DNA of 64,000 nucleotides from Trametes villosa (Eukaryota > Basidiomycota > Agaricomycetes > Polyporales > Polyporaceae). The stretch is from assembly GCA_002964805.2 (NCBI GenBank), contig PUDQ02000056.1:248001-312000 (forward strand), in the 5' to 3' direction. Below are positions 23,384 to 34,655 of the stretch, one piece after another. The translations under genes were made by a program, and so were the position numbers. The notes beneath the pieces were generated by a model. That model was not told the DNA's origin and did no database searches. It worked only from the letters and a program-made list of their open reading frames with translations. Position 1 is the first letter of the stretch. Each line of letters starts with the position of its first letter.

Positions 23384-24382
23384 GCCCTCAATCTCTTCCG
23401 TACACGTTGAGCGTGGACCTGAGCGCGACGACAGCGACTAGGACTCACACATGTGCTCCGTGTTGCTTGTGATCTACCGGGAAGAAGGCGGAGGGTTACA
23501 GCTTCTCAACCTCGAAGCCAAAAGAGAGATTGTCCAGTACGTGTGTTCCCAGACAGCAGTCAAGCCAGCGTCCAAGCGCAGCGTCAGGTGTCGAGTAGCG
23601 AGTGTCGAGTTCGTCGGGGTCCAAAGACAAGCCGGTCGACCTCCTCGGGGGCCCTCGCTGCGCGCGAGCCCGACGGACTCGCAGAAGCCGTCCGTTCCTG
23701 AATTCCGCCGCTGGTTATGGTCATCCGCAACGGAGCCGTTGCAGATGGGGCCATTCTGCATTCCGCGCGCCGGATGCGGAACATCTGTGCGGGGCGGGCA
23801 GGGCCCGGACCCCGCCGGTCAGCTATCCCACCAAGAGGCCGATCATGATCAGCCACCTCGAACTGCTTCCGAGGGGGGAGCCAACGTCGACATTACTGTG
23901 CCTCCACAGCGACGACTCGGGGGCGTTCCGAGTGTTCGCGTTGTGCGCTCTCGGGATATTGAGGGAGGTTTATAGGCCTCTGAGTGCGATTTCATTCAAA
24001 GCCAGTCCCATAGAATCTTCAGTTAAGCTTCGACGCTGCTCTCGACGATGCCGGACAGGGATATGCGAGATCGGACGTGGAGGACAGAGCCAAGGGGCCG
24101 ACGTTGCGGAGCCGCGGCTGAAGGCGGCTGACCGTCGGGCGGGTGGCGGTGCTGCGCGTATTGATCCGCGAATTGTGTTCTAATCAGGCAGGGATCGTAG
24201 TTCGAGCCCGAACGCCTGGCCAAGCCGCGGTGATAAGTACAACTTCGAATTGTCCGAGTAGTTTACAAGGGATGTTTTGCTAGCTTCACATATCGGAGAA
24301 ATAGTGTCTAGGTACGCTCCCGTACCGTCCCAAGAAGTAAGCATGTCCGAGACGCCGCACTGTTCAGCACTCGTCGTGATTC
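23384..24382. other. Interval between tandem DUF6534 genes
   Basis: 1.0 kb with several long overlapping frames on both strands (for example plus 23602-24183 and minus 23584-23856). None shows a family motif, and none reads as part of either flanking gene. It may be decayed coding sequence. Confidence 0.35.
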
Positions 24383-26332
24383 TCATTCGTAGACACCAGC
24401 CGCGACCCGATGTCGATGACGGTGGTGAGCTGCAGCCGCTGCGTTAGAAGGTCGTTCAGAGTGTATCGCTGTGCATACCTCTGTGGGAAAACTCAGGTCG
24501 AAGGCATTGTCGTTCTTGAACTCGACGTCGGTCACCGAGTCCACTCTGCGGCGCTGGACGTCGAGGTTCTGGCGCATGAGGCGCGAGCGCCGCGCGTTCA
24601 GCGCAGCCAGCAGCGAGTTCACGTACACTATGAGAACGGGTGGTGAGCGTACAAACGCCGTGGAAAAAAAACGACGCAGGACGCACATTTGCTGTACACG
24701 AAGTAAAATGCCATGTAGACAAAGTTATCGGGCTGGGCCGAGTACTGAGGCGCAGCCGGTAAGCGAGCGAATGCGGGGATACTGGAAGAGGGAGACTAAC
24801 CGATATCAAGACGAGTATGGCGCAGACGCTGTGGTCGGGTATGGTGAGCAGAGGCACGGCCGCCGGTTTGCTTCGCGCACCTGGTGAGAAAACCGGTGTT
24901 GATGCTGTATTTCATCATCACTGCAATGAGCGAGTCCGTCCTGGGATTCAGTCATTTCTCAGCAGGGAAGGGTGAGAGCCTAGGACACCTGCGACGCTAC
25001 CTCTTGAATCCGGTCTTCATGCGCACAAGCAGCAGACATTGCGAGACCGTGATGATCATATCGGCGATGACCTCCCCGCCGAACGCGGTGTAGAAGCTCC
25101 ACTAGTGAGCTTTGGGCGTCAGAGGGAGAGGATTCCATTTATCACGGGGATTTCGCACCTCGAAGTCGCGAACCTCGAACATGAACTCCACCGACAATCT
25201 ACGGAGGAGCAGAATGAGGAAATGCCCCACATACCGAGGGAATGACGCTCACCCTCTCACGGTAAAAACTACGGAAACAGTGAGTACGTATGGATAAGCA
25301 GGATGCAAATTGTGAGCTCACAGAGACCGACCCCTGGCGGAATAGCGGGTGCACGTGTGAGCTGCTAGTACAGGCTCGTCGTACAGGCGACGTACCGAGA
25401 ACGAAGAAAGAGAGCACATTCTGCGCAATGGATGAGCCTTTGGCACACGATGCCGAGTGGCCTGCTAGCGACTTACCACAATGCACACCGGCACGAACCA
25501 ATGGCCGCCGCTCACTGACAGGATTGTCAGCCCAAAATTCCCGAAGGGTTCACGAAGCATCGTACGCACACTTCCAGATCCGCATCCCGAAAATCCTGCA
25601 GGGGATGTCAGTGGTCGCTGCAGAGAGAATGCCTCATCGATAAGCTCGGGACTTACGCTCGAACTATGAGGTTGCTGATTAGCTACAGTCTGATGTCAGC
25701 TCTGCGATGCACGCTATGGTCGCAGGGATCGCACGTACTACTACGATGACCACGGCCTGCGAGCGGATGGTGAGCGTCAGAGGTCACTTTGCTGAGCCAA
25801 GTACGTACTGCGAGGCTCCTACAATCCGAATGCCGTCAGGTGGGTCTCCCGTCTAGGGGGGAAGGGCTACATACCAGCTAGGGCGGAGGATTTCTGGAAT
25901 ATTCCCGAAGTTCAACACCACGTCTCGGTAGATGGTGATCGTGAGGAACAAGATGTGCAGGGAATCGAGGAACCTGGTAAATGCTTGAGCCGCGTTGGAT
26001 GGAGAGATGAAGGTGGGTGAGACCGCACCAGAGGAACAGGACCTGAGCACGGTATAAGCCTGGCGTGACTACGGGGGGGAGGGGGCTACGCCATAGACGG
26101 GACCTACCGTTCGGGATAGAATACGGTCATCCTTGAAGTCGTAATCGAAGTACATCCAGGTCTGCAAACTAGTAATCCCGTACAAGCTGCGAGCCGAGCA
26201 CCATGTGAGCCCCCCAAAAAGGAGCCAAGGAGGGACGCCGACGTACATGCACGTGCAGGCGTACCCGAGGACGGTAGGCCCAAGGGTGGTCGCGGGCCGC
26301 ACATCCAGTAGCTCGGATATCGCGCTCTCCAT
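24383..26332 (-). CDS. DUF6534-family integral membrane protein (copy 2)
   Basis: Exons resolved from the 5' end are 26247-26332, 26108-26186, 26029-26042 (a 14-base micro-exon, VLFLW) and 25875-25973, followed by several tiny exons. They read MESAISELLDVRPATTLGP, LYGITSLQTWMYFDYDFKDD, FLDSLHILFLTITIYRD and LISNLIVRA. The last two exons give AQPDNFVYMAFYFVYSK and LYVNSLLAALNARRSRLM, the DUF6534 terminal motif, then a tail ending at 24383. It is a 7-TM protein of unknown role, presumably in a cell membrane. It shares gene structure with copy 1, including the 14-base micro-exon, so the two arose by duplication. Middle exons between 24860 and 25850 were not all resolved. Confidence 0.82.
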
Positions 26333-27449
26333 GGCTGTGGCGACTTCGAGGCTTAGCCGGCGGGTGAATGAAGGGGGAGGGGGCACAGACACACGCCAGG
26401 TATGCCGAGATGTCAAACTGTCGAGGGCGGCCGCCCCAGCCGCGTGCACTTTTGTATGTTTCAGCGGGGCACCGCGGTGATGACCGTGTCCCCTCGAGGC
26501 GTGCGCGCGTTGCGCCCACAACAAACTTACTCTGCGCTTCTTGGCCCCACGGGTGCGGTGCGCGCCTCGATAAGGCAGCAGGCCTGTGCAGAACTGTAGC
26601 AATGTATACGTTATGACGGCCCTTCGCTGTCCGTCTGTCATTTTTGTGGGGGGCGCGCCGCGCGCCGTCGCTGTGGAGATGGAAGGCAAGTCAGCCCTCG
26701 AACTCTCGCTCGCATCCGGAAGCACCCACCGCTGCTGCGGTCTGGGGGAGCCCCAGGCCAAACGGGCACCCGCGTCGACTATGCGGCACCTCTTACCACA
26801 GCCCTCGGTGGAGATTGGCCGAAAATCGGAGTTGCTGCTATTGAAGGAAGGCGAGGTACGGGATCCGCGTCGTCTGAAGAAGCGTTCGGTGAGTGTCCAT
26901 CCATGATCTGCCAGATGCGCGCGCAGAGATCAAGTCGTGGCGCGGAGACATCGGACATCGCGTAACTGCCAGGGTGCGTCGGTATACCACCTTTGGGATT
27001 ACTGTGGCGGTGATACTGCGGGGTGGAGAGGCTTGTTGCGAGGGAGAGGATCGTCGGTACCCGAAGTGGTTTGGGGATAGTATCGACCTAGAGTGGCAGC
27101 GCTCAGTGCCAGCTTCCGGAGTGGGGAGGTATTCCAGCAAGAGAAAGTACTATGTGAGCACGCGCTGAAGGGGTCATTCATAAGGCCATGCGCTACTACG
27201 GGAGCAAAGATCCTGATTCCTGAAGAGACATGCACTTTTGCCGTTCCAGATTACCCAGACCGAGAAGCATGAGCATTGGTGACGTTAGACGGTGAGCTGA
27301 AAGATAAAACTGTCCCAACGCGAGACCAATTCGTTATTGAGTTGTGAGCGAACTTTGAGAGGGAGCCAGTGTATGAGACGGTGATGGGGGTATGGGTTGA
27401 AGCCGATTCCTCGAGCGAAACCACAACGTAGCAGCGAGCAAAAGCATAA
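26333..27449. other. Intergenic, no gene recognised
   Basis: 1.1 kb upstream of DUF6534 copy 2 up to a tRNA-Phe. Frames such as plus 26586-26906 have no motif or splice context. No feature called. Confidence 0.4.
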
Positions 27450-27522
27450 TGCCAGGAGCGTGGATTGAACACGCGACCTCCAGAACTTCAGTCTGTTGCT
27501 CTCCCAGCTGAGCTATCCCGGC
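27450..27522 (-). tRNA. tRNA-Phe(GAA)
   Basis: Identical over all 73 bases to the tRNA-Phe at 298-370, with anticodon GAA. It lies upstream and antisense to the next tRNA-Phe at 28912; together they bracket a small membrane-protein gene. Confidence 0.97.
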
Positions 27523-27980
27523 GATATGTGGAGGCTCAGCCTCGCATTTCCGATCGGCAAGCGATCGACCGCCACAAACAGCTGAAAAGCTACTATCGCA
27601 AGCCGCCACCAGACCCATCGCTTCAGAACTTGTCCTTAGCTACCACTCACGCGCATATATCAAGCCTTTCAGCGCGACAAGGGTGGTTACTCCCTCGCAG
27701 CTTGGTCCACCGCGCAAATATGTGGCGGCTCGCTGGTCAACTGGTCATACAGCCAACTTTGTCCTCCCCAATTGCTCGATAGATCGCACTTACCGTCTGC
27801 TTAGGGGAGACAAGTCGACACCTAGATGCCAACTAGGCCTGTCGGCCTGCACCAAATGCCACTGCTCAGCGCTCACTCCGATACCTCAGTGAGTGTCAGG
27901 CGATTATACATTGCAGATTTGGGTACGCTATATGATGCAAAGTCCAGGTTCGTGTGTTGCTATACTAGGCCTCACGAGGC
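27523..27980. other. Intergenic, no gene recognised
   Basis: 458 bases between tRNA-Phe and the 3' end of the small membrane-protein gene. Nothing supported. Confidence 0.4.
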
Positions 27981-28677
27981 TTATACAGCACCGATCTCGC
28001 TTGGGGGCTCGTCCAGCCCGACTGCCGCCTCAATCGCGCTCGCAACCGCCGCCGCACCCCTACCGACTCCAGTCGCAGCCGCGTTCGCGGCCTGCTCAGC
28101 GGTCTCGGTCGCAGCTGCTGCGGGGTTCACCAAGTATTGCACCGCAGTCCTGCAAAACGAAACAGTGCGCGTCAGTTCCCGCGCAACGTCGGAGAGAAAT
28201 GCGGAGGCGTAGACCTGCTGCTTACCCAGACGGCTCGTGCGCGGACACAGACGAAAGACTGGCCGGCGGGACGTGCTCGCGCACCGCGTCCGCGATCGCC
28301 AGCGCGAGGTCCTTCGACGGCATGCCGAGCGCGGCCGCGAGCTCGTTAATCCGGTCCTCCACCGTCGCCTTCCCGCCCGAAGACGCCGCGGCGGTCGCGG
28401 CCGCGCCTGCGTTGCCCAAGGCGGCGTCCGCGCCTGGGGGGCGCTTGCCGAGCGCGAGGTTCCACCAGCCGCCGACGTCCGACTTCCATTGGAGGAGTCG
28501 CCACGCGTAGAACGCTATTGCGAGCGCGCCGAGGAGCGCGATGTAGTAGTTGAATCGGTGTAGGGGTGTGTTTGAGAGCGGGGGTGAGACGGGTCGGATG
28601 CCTTTGCGGTCGCGTGGTGGGGGGAGGTCTGAGGGTGATTTGACCGCGGAAGTGCTGCTGTGAATAGCTTCTGACAT
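27981..28677 (-). CDS. Single-pass membrane protein, uncharacterised
   Basis: Exons 28226-28677 and 27981-28149 are joined across a 76-base intron (GTAAGC...TTGCAG) and give 206 aa. Residues 1-40 are polar and Pro/Ser-rich. A single TM helix, YYIALLGALAIAFYAWRLLQ, sits at about 44-64. A helical region (VEDRINELAAALGMPSKDLA) and an alanine-rich amphipathic C-terminus (ATETAEQAANAAATGVGRG) follow. The layout resembles small organelle tail- or signal-anchored proteins such as peroxin 14-like proteins, but the Pex14 N-terminal motif is absent, so no family is assigned. The start is the only upstream ATG in frame. It is flanked on each side by a tRNA-Phe gene. Confidence 0.72.
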
Positions 28678-28911
28678 GATGGGAGATGTTACGGAGAATG
28701 AGAGACGTAGAAGATGGTCGTAAAGGTGCAGAGCGCGTTGGTGCTGGGATTGGATGTGAGCTGAGCGAAGGCGGGGACGCGTTTTGTACGTTCCCCTTGG
28801 GCGCCTCCCCGCACGTCAAGGTGGGGTACGGTCATGACATCATCCTACGTACCATAACTGGCGTCAGAGGCGCTTACGATTGTAGACGCACCGGAGAGCC
28901 CGCTCTTCATC

Positions 28912-28984
28912 GCCGGGATAGCTCAGCTGGGAGAGCAACAGACTGAAGTTCTGGAGGTCGCGTGTTCAATCCACGCTCCTGGCA
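28912..28984 (+). tRNA. tRNA-Phe(GAA)
   Basis: Identical to the other six copies and preceded by TTCATC. A T-rich terminator (TTGTTTTTT) directly follows. Confidence 0.97.
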
Positions 28985-29449
28985 TTGTTTTTTGACGTTC
29001 ATACCTCCGCTGTGTCCTCCTGCAGTCCTTGACACTCTCGGCGTAAACTCGTACTTCCACCACCATCAATCAGCGCCGGACGGCGGCCACATCCTGATTA
29101 CACGATGACATCCAAGTTCACAACATCCGTGGTCCTTCTCTAAATGCCAAGAGCTACAAAGATAGGCATACCTCCGTGCGGTAATTCGCGGTGAGTGTGG
29201 CCTGGGTGTGGCGCGCGGCCGCGCGCGCAAGATATATCCGTCGGCGCTCCTGTTTCTGCACTCATGATCACCGCCGTACGGTCCCGCACCTCGTAGTACG
29301 TGTCCGTAAGACCTAGAACAGGGACAAGAATCACCGGCAAGCACCGTGGGCGGCATCGGTTTCATCTCTCGAAATCGTTATAAAGCGCCCCTCCGAACCC
29401 GAAGCCTCCAGACGCAACCAGCCCTCTAGCAGCACCTCCAGCAACCAAC

Positions 29450-30383
29450 ATGTCTGGGTCAAACGCTCCGGACATACAGCTTGCCACGCCGTACTTCCCG
29501 CAGTTCGCCGAGGACGTCGAGGACGGCCTGCACGCGCTCCTCAGCGGCGAGGTCTCCGCCCTCTTCGGCGGCGCGACGCCGTACCTCCAGGCCGACGAGG
29601 CGTGGCCGCGCTGCAAGACGTGCGGGCACGACCTCATCCCGTACATCCAGCTCAACGTCTCCTCGGACCGGACGCCTGCCGCGTTCCGCGCTCACGTCCC
29701 GCCGCTCGCCGGCGAGGGCACGACGCTCTTCCAGCTGTTCATCTGCGCGGAGGAGACGGACGACGGGTTCTGCTTCGAGGCGTGGACGAACAACGTCATG
29801 GAGGGCGACTCTTGGCTCGTGCGCAGAGTCCTCGTCGACGATGGCGGTCGGACCCACTCCGCATCGGAGGCGCACGACGAGGCTCGGGCGGCTCTTGAGG
29901 AGGCAGGGCAGCTCATCCCCGAGCGCGCGATATCCGAGTGGGCTGCGGGCAACCCCGAGATGCCGCACGAGGAGGAGCTCATCGGCATCGACTACGACGA
30001 GGCGTTCTACGAGGAGCACGAGCCCGCCGAGGGCCTCAAGCTCCTGGGCCACGGTGTCCGAGGTGAGCCGTCTAACTATTGGAGTGCCAGGCGACCTTTT
30101 CCGACCGCCCGCAGGCAAGTACTACAACAGCGCCAGTACTACGGACGGGATGGGGAATTGCACTGCGGGCGACGCGGGCCCGCACTTCGACTGGCGCTGT
30201 CTCATCCAGCTTGGCACGCGCGACGACGACAACCCGGTACGCCTTGTTTTTTTTATACGTGCGTGTTTGCGACTTGCTCATCTTGGTTATGCGATACAGA
30301 TATACACCACGGGGAACATCTACGTGAACCAGTGCGTACGCCACCCCGAGGTACTGGATGCGGTTTGCAGCGGGACGTGGTGA
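29450..30383 (+). CDS. YwqG/DUF1963-like protein
   Basis: Exons 29450-30062, 30115-30236 and 30300-30383 give 272 aa in frame. After FGGATPYLQADEAWPRCKTC comes GHDLIPYIQLNVSSD, then TLFQLFIC. The C-terminal part has HFDWRCLIQLG and ends with NIYVNQCVRHPEVL. This follows the DUF1963/YwqG pattern (a 'xxGGxPxL...WPxC..C...LxFxxQL' opening and a Cys/His-Pro end), with the CxxC suggesting a metal site. The family is widespread in bacteria and fungi, has a solved fold, and has no firm biochemical role. The start follows a compact promoter. Two tRNA-Phe genes flank the gene. Confidence 0.75.
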
Positions 30384-30727
30384 GGGTGCGGGTAGCGCAA
30401 AGAACTACCGGCCACCGCTTCCTCTTCTTCGATGATCTTTTGAAATGTAGCGTCGCTGAGAGAACCGTACAATGAAACTGTAGAGTGGAATATTCGACCT
30501 TCAAGTTCGGCGGTGCCGTCGCGACTCGCCGCAGGACTCAGGCACTCAGCGGCGCGCGGTGGCGCCCGAAAAAATGACAGCTTATGGTATACCTCGAGCT
30601 GTATCTGCTAGGTGCTATGCCTACAGAGTGTGAGCGATAATTGCGCCGCTTTACCAGGGCCACTTGGGGGGAGGTACCAAAAAGGAGCGCCCGAGCCGGG
30701 ATCGGAAGGGGACGCGTCCCTACCATC
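30384..30727. other. Intergenic, no gene recognised
   Basis: 344 bases between the YwqG-like gene and the next tRNA-Phe. Nothing recognised. Confidence 0.4.
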
Positions 30728-30800
30728 GCCGGGATAGCTCAGCTGGGAGAGCAACAGACTGAAGTTCTGGAGGTCGCGTGTTCAATCCACGCTCCTGGCA
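30728..30800 (+). tRNA. tRNA-Phe(GAA)
   Basis: Identical 73-base copy with anticodon GAA. It is convergent with the copy at 31234-31306, which is 433 bases away on the other strand. Confidence 0.97.
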
Positions 30801-31233
30801 CTCCGTTTTGCTCCCTCTCCTCATAATCGGGAACTTGTACATTCATGATTCAAGCATCCAACCCGAGCCGTTTTTCCCTCGCTCCACCTGTGTCAAAAGC
30901 TTGGACTGCTCGCGAGAGCGTCAGACCACCAGTATACCCTATGAAGTTCATCTAGCCTCTCCCTGTAAATGGTAGACTCCCCGGAGCTTGACCCTGCGTT
31001 GCCCTGTCGATCATCTTATGCTTAAAAGAGAGAGGTCGATGGGTACCACACTCTTGAAGTTATGTGCCATGCGTGCGTAGATACGGCAGCGTGCGAGGCT
31101 TGAGCATGTCATATCCTACTACTACCTACTGTAAGTCTCCTGGCGTATGGTAACGTCGAATTGACCGCTGCTATCCACTCCGAGTCTCGCTTGAGACGTA
31201 CTGACGAATGAAAGCGCGAAGTGCAAAAGGTAA

Positions 31234-31306
31234 TGCCAGGAGCGTGGATTGAACACGCGACCTCCAGAACTTCAGTCTGTTGCTCTCCCAGCTGAGCTAT
31301 CCCGGC
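31234..31306 (-). tRNA. tRNA-Phe(GAA)
   Basis: Identical 73-base copy. Its 5' end lies only 31 bases from an orphan coding exon that begins at 31338. Confidence 0.97.
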
Positions 31307-31337
31307 GTTGTGGAGCATTTCCTTGACACATCCCTAG

Positions 31338-31490
31338 GCAGGCGGCAACGCGCATCTCGTCGCGAACTTCTCGGACTCCATCCTCCCGCAGGGCACCGCA
31401 ATGGCCGCGGGCGAGATCCTGCTCACCGAGCGGTCCAAGCACTTCCCCGAGCACTTCCTCTACGGGGCCGTGGTTTTGACGTTCCAATGA
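31338..31490 (+). pseudogene. Orphan terminal exon of a lost gene
   Basis: A splice-acceptor-like CCCTAG (31332-31337), with CTTGAC upstream as a possible branch site, opens a 50-codon frame that ends at TGA 31488-31490. Nearly every codon ends in G or C, as in true exons of this genome. The peptide reads well (LVANFSDSILPQGTAMAAGE, then LLTERSKHFPEHFLYG). No upstream exon can exist nearby, because a tRNA-Phe occupies 31234-31306 and the sequence before it is not coding. I read it as the last exon of a gene whose 5' part was lost. The parent family is not recognised. Confidence 0.55.
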
Positions 31491-32280
31491 CCCTGACGCT
31501 TCGTATTGTCGCGAGCCTCTGAGGCGGCATGCGGCTCATCGTTTCAAATTGCATACGGGTGCGGTCAATGGAGCGAGCTAAGTAAGTATCACTCGGTTCG
31601 AGCACCCAACGGTGAGCGCAGCCTATACATGCACTATCCATAGGCTCGACCGTAACGACCTCCGCCGGTCAATAGAAAATACGCGCAGGTCTGTCTCCCA
31701 TTCCATTTATTATGACGCCCGCTTCATCTAGCGCTACTCCCAACAGCACCGTCAATTCCGTGTGCAGTGTGCTCAACATGTAACGCAAGAAAACCAGACA
31801 ACGAGTCGTAAGGACGTCCTCTCGGGGCGTCCGTGCGCAGCCGAACAAGATCGCGGCAGGGCAGGGGCCCCAAACTGAGCCAACATCGAAACGTGACGAT
31901 CGGCGGCGGCGGACTGCCAGCCCGCGACCGTCAGCCTCCCCCCAAGCTGGGCTATATCCTCCGCCCGCACTCTGCTCGACCTCCTTCTCTCCTACCGCCA
32001 TCTCCTCTGGGCTTCTCCCCCTCCCCTGGCTTTTCTTCGGCGACCTCCTCCTCAGCTGGGTCTGGGTCTGGTCTCACTTGGGGCTCTTCGCTGCTCGCTG
32101 GTCTAGCTCTGGTGCTCTGTACTTGCTGGGCTTATGCTACGGTCTGAGGCTACCTGCTGCTAGTCGACGTCTGGATCTGGGTCTTGGGTGTCTTGGGCTA
32201 TGCTGCTCGCTGAGCTTCTTCTACTGGTGCTTGGGTTCTCGGGGCTCTCCTGCTAGGCTGCTCTGGGGGCGGCACTGTGG
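31491..32280. other. Unassigned sequence before the adenine-poor tract
   Basis: About 0.8 kb with no gene recognised. Adenine content falls steadily from about 31980 onwards. Confidence 0.4.
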
Positions 32281-32680
32281 CTGGCTGCTCTGGAGCTGAC
32301 TGGTCTTCGCTGTCTGGGCTAGCGGGCTGTCTGCTTGGGGCTCTCTTTCTTCTGGGGCTGGGTGGTCTTCGTTCTGGCTTGCGGCGCTCCTCTGGGCCTT
32401 CGCTCTGGCGCCGCTTCGGTTCTACCTGGTGCTCGGGTTCTCTCTGATGCTCGGGTTCTCTCTGGTTCTCGGGTTCTCTCTGGTCCTCGGGCCTGGCTTT
32501 TCTTGCGCTCTGGGGCTTCTCTGGGGCTCTGGTACTGGTCTGGGTCTCTCTGGTTTCCTGGGCCTCTCTGCGGCTCTCTGGTTCTCTCTGGGGCTCTGGC
32601 TAGCGCTTGGGTTCTTTATGCTGGGGGCTTCTCTCCGCTGCTGGTCTGGGCTCGGCAGGGTGTGTTGGGCTCGGTATAAA
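32281..32680. other. Adenine-depleted G/T/C tract ending in a TATAAAA box
   Basis: From 32341 to 32640 the plus strand has only five adenines in 300 bases. It is built of degenerate CTCTGG/GGTTCT words. The tract ends at TATAAAA (32673-32679). A short inverted repeat, CGGACAC (32701-32707) and GTGTCCG (32719-32725), follows. The plus frames through it encode hydrophobic hexapeptides (LGFSLV) but show no family, so no gene is called. Confidence 0.8.
32430..32490. repeat. 18-base tandem repeat
   Basis: Three full units (32430-32447, 32448-32465, 32466-32483) of TGCTCGGGTTCTCTCTGG, differing at one or two bases, plus a partial fourth. Confidence 0.9.
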
Positions 32681-33181
32681 AGGTACGTCCCGGGGGAGGG
32701 CGGACACTGGCCCGCGCGGTGTCCGTCCTGGCGCAGACCTTTTCGCGGTCTCCGGGATAAGTACCCGCGGGACGCGCACTCACCCGCGGGGAAACCAACA
32801 TGCGCCTTAATTTCTCCTCAATTCCTCTGGGGCACGCTCGTACTGACTTCCGTAGGGGCGGCCTGCTCTATCTCAAGGCTCAAGTCTACCACTTAGGTAT
32901 GTCTCCCCATACCTTCATCTGCCGCAAACGACGACGTTCCTGACCATCGACACTGCGCGTTCGCGGGGCGCCCTTCCTAGCAGACTCTGCGGCAGTGCGA
33001 GGCGAAGTCCATCTGCCCGCTTCGCTGGCTGCACAGTGCATACACGAAGGTGACGTGCTGCAGATACACGGGCCCGGCTCCCCAGATTCCATACCTGAGG
33101 AGCATCGGTCGAACAATGCGAGTAATCCGTGGCACAAGCGTTTTGAGAATCGGGTGAACTTGAACATATATGTTACATTGG

Positions 33182-34655
33182 TCACGCCTCCTCGAACTTG
33201 AACTCAGGCAGCTTGCCTTCGCCTCCATCGCCCGGGGCGCGCCGTAGGGCGAAGTCCGTCTCCTGCTCGACGGTGCGCGTGACGTTGAGCGAGATCATGC
33301 GCACCGCGTCCTCCATGCGCACGGGCGGCTTGCGCACGGACGCGTGCGTGCCCACGCCGACGCCGACGCCGCTGCCGGACGCGGGCGACCAGTGGAAGCC
33401 GAGCCCGACGCGGACGATGATGAGCATGAAGGAGATGCCGGTCGCGGCGGGGATGCAGTGGAAGGCGAAGGCCTCGAGGAGCGAGTTGGAGGAGTAGGAG
33501 ACGAGGAAGAAGAGCGTCCACACGCTGTGGTGGGCGGGTGAGTGGGGCTGTGATGGGAAGAAGGGATGTGGACGTACGTGTAGAGCGCTGCGCTTTCGAT
33601 GAATATCACAAGAGCCTCCTGGGAGCCAACATTAGAGCATGCATCAGAGAGTGACGGCTGTGTGTACCGTCAAACCCATTCCTGGGAGCGCGTGCTCGTG
33701 TTTCAAGGCTCTGTTGCTCGTCCATATCCGATATGAGATCGACGCTGCATGGGTTATGAGCCCCTGACCTCCCCGCGCCACCGTAAGAGAGCGAACCTGT
33801 TCCGTAGATATTGGTCCTGCAGAGTCGGTGAGCAAGAGCGCCACGCGCTTCACACTGGCAGAAACTTACGTTAGGGTGAAGGCTGCAGTCGTGATGATGC
33901 GACGCTGAGCGGCGTTGACGAAAGGGCTTTCCCCTGGTCGATAGATTGCGAACAGCTGGATGACACTGATTCCCATCGCTGAGTACCCGGAGTTAGGCCA
34001 GTTTAAGCTTCGAATACGAGGAAACACGTACCAGCATAACCCACAGTGCATAGTGCGGGGAAGACTATGAGAGACCAGCGGCGGTCCCAGACAACCCATA
34101 TACGATATGTCTGTCGGGGCCTGGGGTTGGGAAACGATGCGACTGTAACAGAAATGAAGTACTCACCAGGATGATATCACCAACAATCACGGATGCGACC
34201 ACGAAAGCAGTGGCCGCGACTTGGGTGGGCGCCTCCACGGTGAGATAGTATGTTGCTGGTGCCTGCCCCTCGCCGTTGTAGACGAAAGCTTCGAACAATC
34301 TTCGTACAGTGATAGTCCAGTGCTATACGTCAACATCCCATCAGTTAGATATCCTCGAAGATATACCAGCCCAAGGCAAAACACTCACAGCGGTCACGGT
34401 CATGAGCAGCACGATAGTGCCGACGAAGAGGGGAGACAGCCATATCCTCTCTGAGGACGGGGGCACGCCGTTGAGGGTGCTGGAGCGATTACTATGGCGG
34501 ACGACCAGCACCGCGAGCGAGGTGACCGCGAGAACGAAGAAGATGCCAAACAGCGCGCTCTCGATGCACGTCAAAGCCAAGTTGACGCTCACCGCGGAGA
34601 GCATCATGGGGTGCCACTGGCAGTCGTCAGGAATCGGAATTCGGGGCTCGCGCAC
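33182..34655 (-). CDS. 7-TM membrane protein, tandem paralogue A
   Basis: Eight exons (34389-34655, 34167-34322, 34032-34110, 33870-33978, 33797-33816, 33668-33744, 33578-33618, 33182-33524) give 363 aa. Hydrophobic segments include ESALFGIFFVLAVTSLAVLV, LFVGTIVLLMTVTA, AFVVASVIVGDIIL, IVFPALCTVGYAAMGISVIQ, TTAAFTLT, EALVIFIESAALYT and HCIPAATGISFMLIIVRVG, fitting about seven helices. YRIWVVWDRRW after the third helix and YRIWTSNRA after the fifth are marks of a large agaricomycete 7-TM family with no known ligand. One exon has only 20 bases. The start may instead be at 34607, which aligns with paralogue B. It lies head-to-tail with paralogue B, 1.8 kb away. Confidence 0.85.

Noticed and set aside
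23602..24183. 193-codon plus frame between the DUF6534 genes
   Set aside because: No recognisable motif, and an equally long frame exists on the other strand. Left unassigned.
31833..32896. Hydrophobic Leu/Gly/Ser frames through the adenine-poor tract
   Set aside because: Absence of A removes all three stop codons from the plus strand, so open frames are expected without selection. No start context or family match.
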